This document shows, piece after piece, positions 39,855 through 48,452 of a DNA stretch of 64,000 bases. The translations under genes were made by a program, and so were the position numbers. The notes below the pieces were generated by a model, which saw only the letters and a program-made list of their open reading frames with translations, ran no database searches and was not told the origin of the DNA. Source of the DNA: Pseudomonadota bacterium (GTDB lineage: Bacteria > Desulfobacterota > Binatia > Binatales > Binataceae); NCBI GenBank assembly GCA_021325355.1, contig JAJPHI010000019.1, positions 213,068 through 277,067 on the forward strand, given 5' to 3'. The first letter of the stretch is position 1. Each line of letters opens with the position of its first letter.

Positions 39855-40784
39855 GTGTTCCGCTTCCTCCTGCGACGGATCGTGGTCGGCCTCGGCGTCC
39901 TGCTCGGCGTTTCGCTCATCACCTTCCTGATTGCCTTTGTCGTACCGGCCGATCCCGCCGTCGCGATGGCGGGGGCGAAAGCCGATCCGCAAACCCTCGC
40001 CATCATTCGCGAGCAACTCGGGCTCAACCAACCGCTCTACATCCAGTACGCGCGTTATCTACGACGCGCCCTCCATGGTGATCTCGGTCGCTCCTATATC
40101 CGACGCGAAAATGTCACTGCGCTTATCCTTGAACGGTTCCCGGCCACCGCGATCCTCGCGCTAAGCGCGATGGCGCTCGCGCTCATGCTCGGGCTGCTGA
40201 TGGGAGGACTGGCCGCGGCCTGGCGTGACCGTGCACTCGATCATGCGCTGTTCGTGCTCTCGCTCGGCTTCGTCTCGATGCCCGTGTTCTGGATCGGCAC
40301 TCTGTTGCTTATCGTTGCCGCCTCCTACCTCAAACTCTTTCCTCTCGGCGGCTTCGGTAGCTGGAGCGCGCTCGTCTTGCCGACGATCACTCTGGGCCTC
40401 GGTCTCGCGGGCTACTACTCCCGCATCCTGCACACCAACCTCGGCGAAGCGATGGGGCAGGATTATATCCGCACGGCGCGCGGCAAAGGCCTCTCACCGC
40501 GCGGCGCGCTTATCAGGCACGCCTTGCCCAACGCGCTCGCGCCGCTGCTCACACTCGCCGGTCTCGACCTCGCCGGGCTCCTCTCCGGCGTCGTGCTGAC
40601 CGAAACCGTCTTCGACTGGCCCGGGATCGGACGGCTCGCCTTCGAGGCGGTCTTCAATCTCGACATTCCGCTGATCATGGGCACCGTGCTGTTCGGCGCC
40701 GTGATCGTAATCGCCGCTAATATCGTCGTCGATGCACTTTACGCGTGGCTCGATCCGCGCATTCGCCTCGGTGATCTCGGCTAG
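39855..40784 (+). CDS. dppB: Peptide/nickel-type ABC transporter permease, DppB-like
   Basis: 309 aa, GTG start two bases after the preceding gene. Six predicted membrane helices; N-terminal FRFLLRRIVVGLGVLLGVSL is the typical first helix of this permease class. The DppB signature motif is GQDYIRTARGKGLSPRGALI followed by RHALPNALAPLLTLAGLDLA, the EAA loop that contacts the ATPase. LLSGVVLTETVFDWPGIGRL is also diagnostic. It forms a pore with DppC. Genes for the matching ATPases (DppD/DppF) are missing from this cluster. Confidence 0.93.
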   Translation: MFRFLLRRIVVGLGVLLGVSLITFLIAFVVPADPAVAMAGAKADPQTLAIIREQLGLNQPLYIQYARYLRRALHGDLGRSYIRRENVTALILERFPATAILALSAMALALMLGLLMGGLAAAWRDRALDHALFVLSLGFVSMPVFWIGTLLLIVAASYLKLFPLGGFGSWSALVLPTITLGLGLAGYYSRILHTNLGEAMGQDYIRTARGKGLSPRGALIRHALPNALAPLLTLAGLDLAGLLSGVVLTETVFDWPGIGRLAFEAVFNLDIPLIMGTVLFGAVIVIAANIVVDALYAWLDPRIRLGDLG

Positions 40785-41601
40785 ACTGAAACCCAACCTG
40801 ATGGAAGTCGCGGGCGCGCTGATGGTTGCGCTGCTTGCCGCGACGGCCATCGGCGCGCCCTATCTCGCTCCTTATGACCCCGCCGCGGCGGTCGCAAATT
40901 CCTTCGGCGATCCCGCCCCGCCGTCACGCGCTTTCCCGCTCGGCACCGACGAACTCGGCCGTGATGTCCTTTCGCGTCTCATCTGGGGCGCGCGAATCTC
41001 GCTCGAGGTCGGCCTCGCCGCGATGGCCGTAACGCTCGCGATCGGGGTGATCGTCGGTCTGCTCGCGGGCTTTTTCGGCGGCCTTACCGATTTCGTCCTG
41101 ATGCGCCTTACCGACATCATGCTGTCCTTCCCGACGCTCCTCCTCGCGATGGCCTTCGTCACCGTGCTCCATCCGAGCCTCCTGACCATCCTGCTGGTGA
41201 TTGGCCTGGTCTCCTGGACCGGTGTTGCGCGCGTCGTACGCGCCGAGACGCTCAGCCTCGCGCAACGCGACTTCGTTACCGCCGCGCGTTCACTCGGCGC
41301 CGGTCCCGCTCGTCTGATCGCCATCCACATCCTGCCCAACGTGATGCCGCTGATTGTTGTGATGGCGGTGCTGGGCACTTCGAGCACCCTCCTGCTCGAT
41401 GCGGGCCTGAGCTTCCTCGGCCTCGGCGTCCCGCCGCCCACGCCCAGTTGGGGTCGGATGATCGAAGAAGCGACCACCTATTTCAGAACCGCCCCGTGGC
41501 TGGCGGTCTTTCCCGGCCTCGCCATCTTCAGCGCCGTCCTCGGTTTCAACCTGCTCGGCTATGGCTATCTGCGGCGCACCGCGCCGCGCCGTTCGCTCTG
41601 A
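40771..41601 (+). CDS. dppC: Peptide/nickel-type ABC transporter permease, DppC-like
   Basis: About 276 aa. FPLGTDELGRDVLSRLIWGARISL is the hallmark motif of DppC/OppC (split here for length: LGTDELGRDVLSR). The EAA loop is RDFVTAARSLGAGPARLIAI with HILPNVMPLI, and LDAGLSFLGLGVPPPTPSWG is the conserved ending. The start is uncertain: GTG 40771, ATG 40801 or ATG 40732, all overlapping or near the end of dppB. I chose the one with a short overlap. The product pairs with DppB. The lipoprotein gene overlaps its stop by one base. Confidence 0.92.
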   Translation: MISARLKPNLMEVAGALMVALLAATAIGAPYLAPYDPAAAVANSFGDPAPPSRAFPLGTDELGRDVLSRLIWGARISLEVGLAAMAVTLAIGVIVGLLAGFFGGLTDFVLMRLTDIMLSFPTLLLAMAFVTVLHPSLLTILLVIGLVSWTGVARVVRAETLSLAQRDFVTAARSLGAGPARLIAIHILPNVMPLIVVMAVLGTSSTLLLDAGLSFLGLGVPPPTPSWGRMIEEATTYFRTAPWLAVFPGLAIFSAVLGFNLLGYGYLRRTAPRRSL

Positions 41602-43208
41602 TGGGCCTATTGCGATTCAGCTCACTCTCAGCCCTGCTGCTGCTCGTTCCGCTCCTCGGATGCGGTCGCGGCAACGATGCGCTGCAGCTCCCGCCGAACG
41701 CCCGGATTCTCCACCTCGCCTCGCTTGACGATATTCCGACCCTGGACCCGGCCGCCGGCTACGACACCGCCTCCTGGACCTTCGAGCAGATGATCTTCGA
41801 CACCCTCGTCCGCTACAGCGATGCGGGCGTGGACCTGGTGCCGGACCTCGCGACGTCGTGGCAGGAATCTGCGGACGCCCGCACCTTCACTTTTCATCTG
41901 CGCCGCAACGCCACCTTCACCAACGGACGCGCCGTCACCAGCGCCGACCTCCGGTACGAAATCGAACGCGTGCTGACGCCAGCCACGCGCTCGAAGGGTA
42001 TCGAATATTATCGCGACATTATCGGCGCCGAGGCCTTCGTCGCCGGCCGCGCTTCCACTGTCTCCGGCATCGAAACGCCCGATCCCTGGACGATCATCTT
42101 TCACCTTGCCGCCGCCGATCCGATCTTTCTTGATAAGCTCGCGATGCCCTTCGCGGCCGCCGTTCCCCGTGAAGCCGCGCAGAAATGGGGCGACGACTTC
42201 TCGCGTCATGTGATCGGCAGTGGACCCTTTATGCTCCGCCAATGGCGCAGCGGCCAGCAGATCGTCCTCGTGCGCAACCCGCATTACTTCGATCCGTCTC
42301 TGCCCCGGCTCGACGCGATCGTGATGCAACTCGGCGTCGATCCCGAGCTCGAATGGCTCAAGTTTCAGGCGGGCGACCTCGACATCTCGGCCATCCCTCC
42401 CGCCGAATTTCCGTATGTGATGAAGACTCCGCGCCTGCGCAACCTGACGCTCCATATCACGACCCTCAGCACCGACTATCTCGGGATGAACTGCCGAATG
42501 AAACCGTTCGACGACGTGCGCGTGCGCCAGGCCTTCAACTACGCCATCCGCAAGCCGAAACTGATCGCTATTCTGAACGGTCGCGGCGTCGCCGCCTCCG
42601 GTATCCTGCCCCCCGGCCTCCCCGGTTACGATCCCGGAATACGCGGCTACCCCTTTGATCCCGCAAAGGCGCGCGCACTCCTCGAGGCCGCCGGCGTTGG
42701 CCGGAACTTCGCGCCCACCCTTTGGCTTCGCGCCGACCAACAGGAAATCACTCTGGCTGAGTCAGTCCAGCAGGATCTGGCGCAGGTCGGCGTTCACCTG
42801 ATCCTGAAGCCGGTCGCCTGGTCGGCCCTGCTCGAAGCCATCCGCCAGCCCCACACCGTTGAGTTTTTCAGCCTCGGTTGGGAAGCAGACTTTCCCGATC
42901 CCCAGAACTTCCTTGAAGTTCTCTTTGCCCGCCGTCAATGGGGTTCGAACAACGACAGCTTTTATGCGAACCCGCGCGTCGATCAGCTCCTCGACGAAGC
43001 CGCTCCGCTCAGCGATCGCGCGCGCCGCTATGCGCTCTACGACGAGGCCCAGCAACTGATTCTTGGCGATGCCCCATGGGTGGTGCTTTACTATCCCGTG
43101 ACCTATGTGATTCGGCAGCCGTGGGTGCACAATTATATCCTCAATCCGCTGCGCCCCACGCGTTTCGATCGGGTCTGGCTTGCGCCCCATCCGCACGAAA
43201 CACCGTGA
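41601..43208 (+). CDS. dppA: ABC transporter solute-binding lipoprotein, DppA/OppA-like (SBP_bac_5)
   Basis: 535 aa. The ATG overlaps the dppC stop (TGATG). A lipoprotein signal, LLLLVPLLGC with lipobox Cys21, shows it is anchored at the membrane. Family 5 motifs include IPTLDPAAGYDTASW, LVPDLATSWQESADARTFTF, HLRRNATFTNGRAVTSADLR and DDVRVRQAFNYAIRKPKLIA. It would capture a peptide, amine or metal complex for DppBC. The open frame runs 51 codons further upstream, but that is out-of-frame dppC. An aminotransferase gene follows 33 bp later, suggesting that the ligand may be an amino compound. Confidence 0.93.
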   Translation: MGLLRFSSLSALLLLVPLLGCGRGNDALQLPPNARILHLASLDDIPTLDPAAGYDTASWTFEQMIFDTLVRYSDAGVDLVPDLATSWQESADARTFTFHLRRNATFTNGRAVTSADLRYEIERVLTPATRSKGIEYYRDIIGAEAFVAGRASTVSGIETPDPWTIIFHLAAADPIFLDKLAMPFAAAVPREAAQKWGDDFSRHVIGSGPFMLRQWRSGQQIVLVRNPHYFDPSLPRLDAIVMQLGVDPELEWLKFQAGDLDISAIPPAEFPYVMKTPRLRNLTLHITTLSTDYLGMNCRMKPFDDVRVRQAFNYAIRKPKLIAILNGRGVAASGILPPGLPGYDPGIRGYPFDPAKARALLEAAGVGRNFAPTLWLRADQQEITLAESVQQDLAQVGVHLILKPVAWSALLEAIRQPHTVEFFSLGWEADFPDPQNFLEVLFARRQWGSNNDSFYANPRVDQLLDEAAPLSDRARRYALYDEAQQLILGDAPWVVLYYPVTYVIRQPWVHNYILNPLRPTRFDRVWLAPHPHETP

Positions 43209-43241
43209 CGAGATCCTCAACGGCGGTCTGGAGCAGAATCG

Positions 43242-44570
43242 ATGCCTGAACCATCCGCGATGTTCATCAAAGGCCCCTTCGAGCCCATTGCTGTCGAGCG
43301 CGCCGAAGGTGCCTGGCTTTATACCCGTGACGGCCGCCGCATCCTCGACGCCGCCGCCGGCGCCGTCGTCGTCAATATCGGGCAGGGTCGCGAGGAGCTC
43401 GCGCACGTGGCGGCCGCCACGACCGCTAAAGCCAACTACGTCCTGCCGGTATGGACCCACCCCGAGCGCGAACGTCTGGTGGCGCGCCTTGCCCGCTGGA
43501 CACCGCCCGGACTGAATCGCTTCTTCTTTACCAGCGGCGGCTCCGAAGCGGTTGAGATGGCGATCAAGTTCGCCCTGATGTATCACAAGGTCCACGGCCG
43601 CCCCTCTAAAAATAAGATCGTCTCGCGCTGGCTCTCCTATCACGGCAACACGCTCGCCGCCTTGTCGGTCGGCGGCAACCGCGCCCGCCGCGCCGATTAC
43701 GAGCACGTCCTGTTCGATTGGCCGCATATCGACCCGCCGTTCTGTTATCGATGCGCCTGGCATAAGACCTACCCCGGTTGCGGTATCGATTGCGCCCAGG
43801 CACTCGAAGAAACCATCCTGCGGCACGGGCCTGATTCGATTGCCGCGTTCATCGCCGAACCCATGATGGGGGCCACCGGCGGCGCGGTGCCGCCGGTCAA
43901 CGAATACTGGCCGACGATTGCCGAGATCTGCCGCCGCTATAACGTCCTGTTGATATGCGACGAAGTGATGACGGGCTTCGGCCGCACCGGCAAACGTTTC
44001 GCCGTCGAACACTGGAACCTTAAACCCGACCTGATCGTCGCTGCCAAAGGTCTCACGAGCGGTTACGTCCCGATGGGTATGGTCGCGGTCGACGAAGCAC
44101 TGGTCGAGCAATGCGAGCAGCGCGGCGCTGATTTCATGTTTTTTACCTACACGGCCCAGCCGCTCGCCTGCGCGATCGCCGACAAGGTCCTCGAGATCCT
44201 CGAACGCGAGCGCCTGGTCGAACGCGCCGCTGAGGTCGGCGCGCGCCTCGGCATCCAACTCAAGGAGGAACTGTCAGGCGATCCGCTGGTCGGCGACATC
44301 CGCGGCTGCGGGATGTTCTGGGGCGTCGAACTGGTCCGTGACAAGGCGAGCCGCGCACCCTACCCTCCTGACCGCCGCCTCACCAATCGCGTCGTTGCTG
44401 CAGCGCTGCAACACAACCTCTTTGTTTATCCTTCGATCGGCATGGCGGGACCCGGCGTCGGCGGCGACGCCGTCATGATTGCCCCGCCGCTGATCGTCGA
44501 TGCCGCAGAGATCGATTATATCGTGAACAACCTGAGAAATGCCCTGAATGACGTGCTGAAGTCCTTGTAA
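43242..44570 (+). CDS. Class III aminotransferase (PLP-dependent)
   Basis: 442 aa. PLP sites: TSGGSEAVEMAIK (phosphate loop), SYHGNTLAALS, CDEVMTGFGRTG with D240 for the pyridine nitrogen, and Schiff-base lysine K269 in IVAAKGLTSGY. It belongs to the omega-amino acid/amine aminotransferases, not to acetylornithine or GSA-aminomutase by the surrounding residues. An unusual insert has four cysteines (C168, C171, C180, C184) in FCYRCAWHKTYPGCGIDCAQ. It follows an ABC binding protein at 33 bp, so it may catabolise the imported substrate. Exact donor and acceptor are unknown. Last gene of the run. Confidence 0.92.
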   Translation: MPEPSAMFIKGPFEPIAVERAEGAWLYTRDGRRILDAAAGAVVVNIGQGREELAHVAAATTAKANYVLPVWTHPERERLVARLARWTPPGLNRFFFTSGGSEAVEMAIKFALMYHKVHGRPSKNKIVSRWLSYHGNTLAALSVGGNRARRADYEHVLFDWPHIDPPFCYRCAWHKTYPGCGIDCAQALEETILRHGPDSIAAFIAEPMMGATGGAVPPVNEYWPTIAEICRRYNVLLICDEVMTGFGRTGKRFAVEHWNLKPDLIVAAKGLTSGYVPMGMVAVDEALVEQCEQRGADFMFFTYTAQPLACAIADKVLEILERERLVERAAEVGARLGIQLKEELSGDPLVGDIRGCGMFWGVELVRDKASRAPYPPDRRLTNRVVAAALQHNLFVYPSIGMAGPGVGGDAVMIAPPLIVDAAEIDYIVNNLRNALNDVLKSL

Positions 44571-44875
44571 ATACTACCCGCGAGCCTTCTTTTGCGTCCA
44601 ACAGAAACGTTTTCCTGATGGATCTGCCGACAGCCGAAGGGTAAATCTCTTTTGTCTTTAATCCTGAACCAGGACGCTATCGGATGATATCGCCTGGTTA
44701 ATAGCCAAATCAGGATCTATTCTTGCTGTAAACGTGTTTAATAGTCTACGTATTTTGACACGCGCGAGACGGCAGGATCTTTGCTCACCGAAGATTCTCG
44801 ACTTTCGATAGCACCAGGGAGGTCCTATAATCCCGCCATGGATCTCGCAGAGGTGGCCGCAAAGAGGTCTCGAAC
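44571..44875. other. 305-bp intergenic region before the sensor kinase
   Basis: Separates the aminotransferase from the kinase operon. It is clearly A/T-richer than the flanks and contains promoter-like elements near its right end, listed separately. A TTGACA at 44755-44760 has no good -10 at the proper distance. No terminator hairpin with a T-run is visible after the aminotransferase. There is no coding frame of reasonable length. Confidence 0.5.
44803..44831 (+). promoter_or_regulatory. Possible sigma70 promoter of the kinase operon
   Basis: A perfect TATAAT (44826-44831) is preceded at 17 bases by TTTCGA (44803-44808), a poor -35. The predicted start would be near 44838, some 38 bases before the kinase GTG. 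The -10 is exact but the -35 is weak, so it could need an activator or be fortuitous. Confidence 0.4.
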
Positions 44876-46393
44876 GTGGCCGAATTCGTCCAGATCCCCC
44901 CAACCTCGGTAGTCCTGAAATTGATCCCCACCGAAACTCTAACTCCGGATAACTCCTCCACGGCGATTCTCGAATCTGCCCACGACGCCGTTATCGCGCA
45001 CCTTCTCGATGGTACCGTGACCTTCTGGAATCCCGCCGCCGAGCGCATGTTCGGATACGGCGCGACCGAAGCCGTCGGCGGCTCGATACGCCGCATAATT
45101 CCGCCTGAACTCCTCGCCGAGGAAGACTTCCTGCTGGCCCGCATTGTCCGCGGTGAATCGCTCCCCGACTTCCGCACTATCTGCGTCGGCAAGGATGGAC
45201 ATCAGGTGAGTGTTTCGTTGACGGTCTCTCCGATCCGCAATGCGCAAGGGACCATCTGCGGCGCTTCCAGAATCGCGCGTGACGTAACCACGCGGACCCA
45301 TACCGACGCGGTTCTGGCGGCAATCGTCGCCTCTTCCGACGACGCGATCGTCAGTAAGACGCTCGACGGTATCATCACCTCCTGGAGCGCCGGCGCCGAA
45401 CGGATGTTCGGCTATACCGCCGCCGAGGCGATCGGCCGTTCGGTCCGCATGATTATCCCTCCCGAACGCCAGGCCGAAGAGGATTACGTTCTAGGTCAGA
45501 TTCGTCGCGGCGAGAAGGTCGATCATTTTGAGACCGAGCGCGTCACCAAAGACGGGCGCCGTCTCAACATCTCGCTCACGGTCTCGCCGATGCGCAACGA
45601 GGCCGGAACCATTATCGGCGCCTCGAAGATCGCGCGCGACATCACCGAAAGAAAACAATGGGAGCATGAGCGCGAAGTCGCGCTCCAGCGGATGGCTCAG
45701 GCCGTCGCCAGTCGCGACGAGTTCATTGCGACGGCCGCGCACGAGTTGCGCAATCCCCTGAACGTCCTGACGCTGCTCTGGCGGGTGCTCGACCATAATA
45801 ACGCGCTGGCAGGCACGCCGCAGGGCAACCTCGTCGAGAAAGCGCGCGTACAACTCGCGCGTCTCACCTCGCTGGTTGATCGGCTCCTCGATATCACGCG
45901 CATCCGCGCCGGCGCCTTTGAGCTCTACCGCGAGGAATTCGAACTCGGTGAATTAATCCGCGAGGTCGCTAATCGCTTCGTGATCGAGAGCCCGAAAATC
46001 CCCATCATCGTCGAGGCCGACGTCGCGATTGTCGGCCACTGGGACCGCCTGCGCGTCGATCAGGTGGTCACCAACCTGTTATCCAACGCCATCAAGTACG
46101 GCGAGGGAAAGCCCATCAGCGTCGCAATTTCCTGCGAGGCCGATACGGCCGTCGTGGTGGTCAGCGACCAGGGTAAGGGTATCGCTCCCGACAATCTCGG
46201 ACGGATTTTCGACCGCTTCGAACGCGTTGACTCGGCGACCGACGAAATCGACAAAAAATCCCACGAAGGCCTCGGCCTGGGCCTCTGGATCACCCGGCGG
46301 ATCGTGGAAGCACACGGCGGCACCATTTTCGCCGAGAGCGAAGTGGGCCGGGGCTCGCGCTTCGTCGTGCGCCTGCCCCACAAATCGGCTTGA
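44876..46393 (+). CDS. Soluble PAS-PAS sensor histidine kinase
   Basis: 505 aa without membrane helices, so a cytoplasmic sensor. Two PAS domains (about 28-138 and 146-256) are strikingly alike (ERMFGY...IIPPE...EED...SLTVSP.RN..GTI.GAS.IARD), pointing to a tandem duplication. The HisKA H-box is ATAAHELRNPLN with H289. The ATPase has N-box NLLSNAIKYGE (N404), G1 DQGKGIAPDN, F-box IFDRFERVD and G2 GLGLGLWI. It should autophosphorylate and pass phosphate to a receiver. Starts GTG 44876 with AGAGG upstream. The receiver gene is 11 bp downstream and the MEDS gene follows. The signal sensed is unknown; nothing shows haem or flavin binding. Confidence 0.92.
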   Translation: MAEFVQIPPTSVVLKLIPTETLTPDNSSTAILESAHDAVIAHLLDGTVTFWNPAAERMFGYGATEAVGGSIRRIIPPELLAEEDFLLARIVRGESLPDFRTICVGKDGHQVSVSLTVSPIRNAQGTICGASRIARDVTTRTHTDAVLAAIVASSDDAIVSKTLDGIITSWSAGAERMFGYTAAEAIGRSVRMIIPPERQAEEDYVLGQIRRGEKVDHFETERVTKDGRRLNISLTVSPMRNEAGTIIGASKIARDITERKQWEHEREVALQRMAQAVASRDEFIATAAHELRNPLNVLTLLWRVLDHNNALAGTPQGNLVEKARVQLARLTSLVDRLLDITRIRAGAFELYREEFELGELIREVANRFVIESPKIPIIVEADVAIVGHWDRLRVDQVVTNLLSNAIKYGEGKPISVAISCEADTAVVVVSDQGKGIAPDNLGRIFDRFERVDSATDEIDKKSHEGLGLGLWITRRIVEAHGGTIFAESEVGRGSRFVVRLPHKSA

Positions 46394-46404
46394 CGAGGCA
46401 TTTG

Positions 46405-46770
46405 ATGACCGCGGTCGATGACGTCGTGATGGTAATCGAGGACGAACCCGCGACCCGCACTTTTATGGCGGAGCTTCTGCGTCTTGAGGGCTTCAAAGTT
46501 ATCGCCTGCGAGAACGGGGCCGAGGCGCTCCAATACCTCGTGCAATCCCTTCACCTGCCCTGCCTGATTATCATGGATATGCGGATGCCCGTCATGGATG
46601 GTCCCACCTTCCGCGCTGCAATGCTGGCTGATGCCCGCTTGGCGGAGGTCCCCGTCGTCGTGGTCACGGCCTACGAACCGGCGGCCGCCGCCAGACTCGC
46701 AGCGCGGAGAGTTTTTCGCAAACCAGTTGACGTGGTTGCGCTTTTGGCTACAGTTAAGGAATTCTGCTGA
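46405..46770 (+). CDS. Single-domain response regulator (CheY-like receiver)
   Basis: 121 aa, only a receiver domain. Acid pair E12/D13 in VIEDEP, phospho-acceptor D58 in IIMDMRMPVMDG, Thr in VVVTAYEP and Lys in FRKPVD are all in place. There is no DNA-binding or enzymatic output, so it must act by protein contact or as part of a phosphorelay. I chose ATG 46405 because GAGG stands 6 bases before it; a TTG 15 bases upstream overlaps the kinase stop. It is almost certainly the partner of the upstream kinase. Confidence 0.9.
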   Translation: MTAVDDVVMVIEDEPATRTFMAELLRLEGFKVIACENGAEALQYLVQSLHLPCLIIMDMRMPVMDGPTFRAAMLADARLAEVPVVVVTAYEPAAAARLAARRVFRKPVDVVALLATVKEFC

Positions 46771-46779
46771 ACGCTTGGG

Positions 46780-47448
46780 GTGGGGGCGTCAGCTTCTTTA
46801 AGGGTGGCGCCAGTGTCTCATCCTCGCTCCAATCCCCATCTCTCACCCCTGCTCCGCTCCCGCAACCGCGCCATTTCCGATCTGCTCAGCCTGGCGCGCC
46901 GCGACCAACCTCGTCATCTCGTTGAGTTCTACGAATCCGACTCGCAACTCCTCGCCAACGTCGCTTTGATTGCCGCCCGGGTCCTCGCCTCGAATGATGC
47001 CGTCGTGCTGGTCATGACCGCCGAGCACCTCGCCGCGGTCAATCAACTGCTCGCGGCCGGCAGGGTCGATCCCGCCCGGTTGGAGCAGTCGCGGCGTTTG
47101 ATCACCATCGACGCCGACCAGGTTCTGTCTTCCTTCGCCGACGGCTCCGGGATCGACGCGAGGAAATTCGGCGACACCTTTGATGCGATCCTTGCCGAAG
47201 CGTCGCGAACGAGCGGCTCCGGCTTCGTTTTCACCTTCGGTGAGGTCGTGGACCGGCTGTGCGCCGCCGGTCGCTCTCAAGTCGCCCTTGAACTCGAGCA
47301 GTTGTGGAATCAGGCCACCCGTCGCTACCGCTTGTCGCTTTACTGCGCCTACTCGTTCAAGCACGTCGCGGCGACCGCGGATGCGCAGACCCTCGTGCGG
47401 ATCTGCGCCGAGCACTCGTTGACACTTCCTCCGGAGCTGGTGCTCTAG
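46780..47448 (+). CDS. MEDS domain protein (DcmR-type sensory domain)
   Basis: 222 aa. RHLVEFYESDSQLLANVALI followed by AARVLASNDAVVLVMTAEHL matches the MEDS domain (methanogen/methylotroph DcmR sensory domain), a P-loop-like fold related to KaiC/RecA that lacks a normal Walker A. The rest, RLITIDADQVLSSFADG and GFVFTFGEVVDRLCAAGR, completes the domain, ending with LYCAYSF. It has no HTH, unlike DcmR. It lies 9 bp after the receiver. The start is uncertain (GTG 46780, 46804 or 46813; the last has AAGGG upstream). It probably senses or regulates with the kinase/receiver pair. Confidence 0.82.
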   Translation: MGASASLRVAPVSHPRSNPHLSPLLRSRNRAISDLLSLARRDQPRHLVEFYESDSQLLANVALIAARVLASNDAVVLVMTAEHLAAVNQLLAAGRVDPARLEQSRRLITIDADQVLSSFADGSGIDARKFGDTFDAILAEASRTSGSGFVFTFGEVVDRLCAAGRSQVALELEQLWNQATRRYRLSLYCAYSFKHVAATADAQTLVRICAEHSLTLPPELVL

Positions 47449-47465
47449 CCGCGGCGCTTCCTCCG

Positions 47466-48335
47466 TTACTTCGTCCCGGAAGCCGCATCCGCCGCGATAC
47501 TTTTGGGATTCGCCACGGCGGCAAACGCCTCCTGTCCGCGCACCACGAAGTGCTGCTCCGGCACCGGAAAGCCGGCGCTGCCAAATGTTTCGCGAATCAG
47601 CCGATTCGTATCAAAGTACACCTGCCAGTAGTGCGCATTGTTGCAGTAGGGACGCACCGCCAAGACAGGTCCGGCAAAGTTGAAGCTTAGAATCTCGACG
47701 TCAGGCGCGGGCTGCGCCAGCACATTTGGGATGCGCGCGAGACCCTCCTTGAGAAGACGAATCGCGTCCTGATGGCGCACCGCATGCGCCAGTTGCGCGG
47801 TCAACTCGACGCGCCGGTAGGGATTGGTCGAATAGTTCTGAATGGTATCGGAGAAAATCTTGTTGTTGCCGACAATCGTGCGGATGTTGTCGAGCGTATC
47901 GATCGTCGTGACAAACAGTCCGACTGCCTCCACGGTGCCGGTCACGCCGCCCACCGCGACAAAATCCCCGGCCTTGAACGGCTGAAAAATCACCAAAAAC
48001 ACGCCGGCCGCGAAGTTTGCCAGCAGCCCGCTCCAGGCCATTCCGATCGCCACGCCGGCAGCCGCGATGAGAGCGGCGAACGTCGTCGTCTGCACCCCGA
48101 AAAAGCCGAGGATCGCGATTATCAGAATGATGTCGAGGAAGACCGAGACGATTGAGCAAATGTAGCGAATCAGCGTGGCTTCAAAGTGCTGGCCCGAAAG
48201 TGCGCGCGAGAGCAGTCGCACGGCCAGGCGGATGAGCCAGCGTCCGATTATCCACATGGCGATAGCGCCGAGCACTTGCAGGCCCAGCCAGGTCGCCGTG
48301 GCGACGATCGTTTGCATCGCGTTCGAGGCGGTCAT
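47466..48335 (-). CDS. mscS: MscS-family mechanosensitive channel
   Basis: 289 aa, the size of E. coli MscS. Three N-terminal helices lead to the pore helix FAALIAAAGVAIGMAWSGLL, with the Gly/Ala packing typical of TM3. Then comes the beta domain QPFKAGDFVAVGGVTGTVEA VGLF motif (here 120-145) and a C-terminal alpha/beta domain. It releases solutes upon hypo-osmotic shock. The ATG has a purine-rich run (GGGGGAA) upstream. It is 117 bp after dnaB on the same strand. A trehalose pathway in the same window also relates to osmotic stress, but they are not linked. Confidence 0.92.
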   Translation of the reverse strand: MTASNAMQTIVATATWLGLQVLGAIAMWIIGRWLIRLAVRLLSRALSGQHFEATLIRYICSIVSVFLDIILIIAILGFFGVQTTTFAALIAAAGVAIGMAWSGLLANFAAGVFLVIFQPFKAGDFVAVGGVTGTVEAVGLFVTTIDTLDNIRTIVGNNKIFSDTIQNYSTNPYRRVELTAQLAHAVRHQDAIRLLKEGLARIPNVLAQPAPDVEILSFNFAGPVLAVRPYCNNAHYWQVYFDTNRLIRETFGSAGFPVPEQHFVVRGQEAFAAVANPKSIAADAASGTK

Positions 48336-48452
48336 CGCAGGAATTCCCCCTTTTTGGACAGTCCGGTGGCACGCAGTCTAGCCTGCGCGCGCCCGGAAGC
48401 GTAGCGAATCTAAGCCGTCTTCAAACGTCCCGAGTGATGCTTTTTCAGAAGC

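Noticed and set aside
42762..44258. Minus-strand 498-aa frame
   Set aside because: Antisense to dppA and the aminotransferase, both with clear catalytic or family motifs; caused by codon bias in GC-rich DNA.
44755..44784. TTGACA at 44755 as a promoter
   Set aside because: A perfect -35, but no acceptable -10 lies 16-18 bases downstream.
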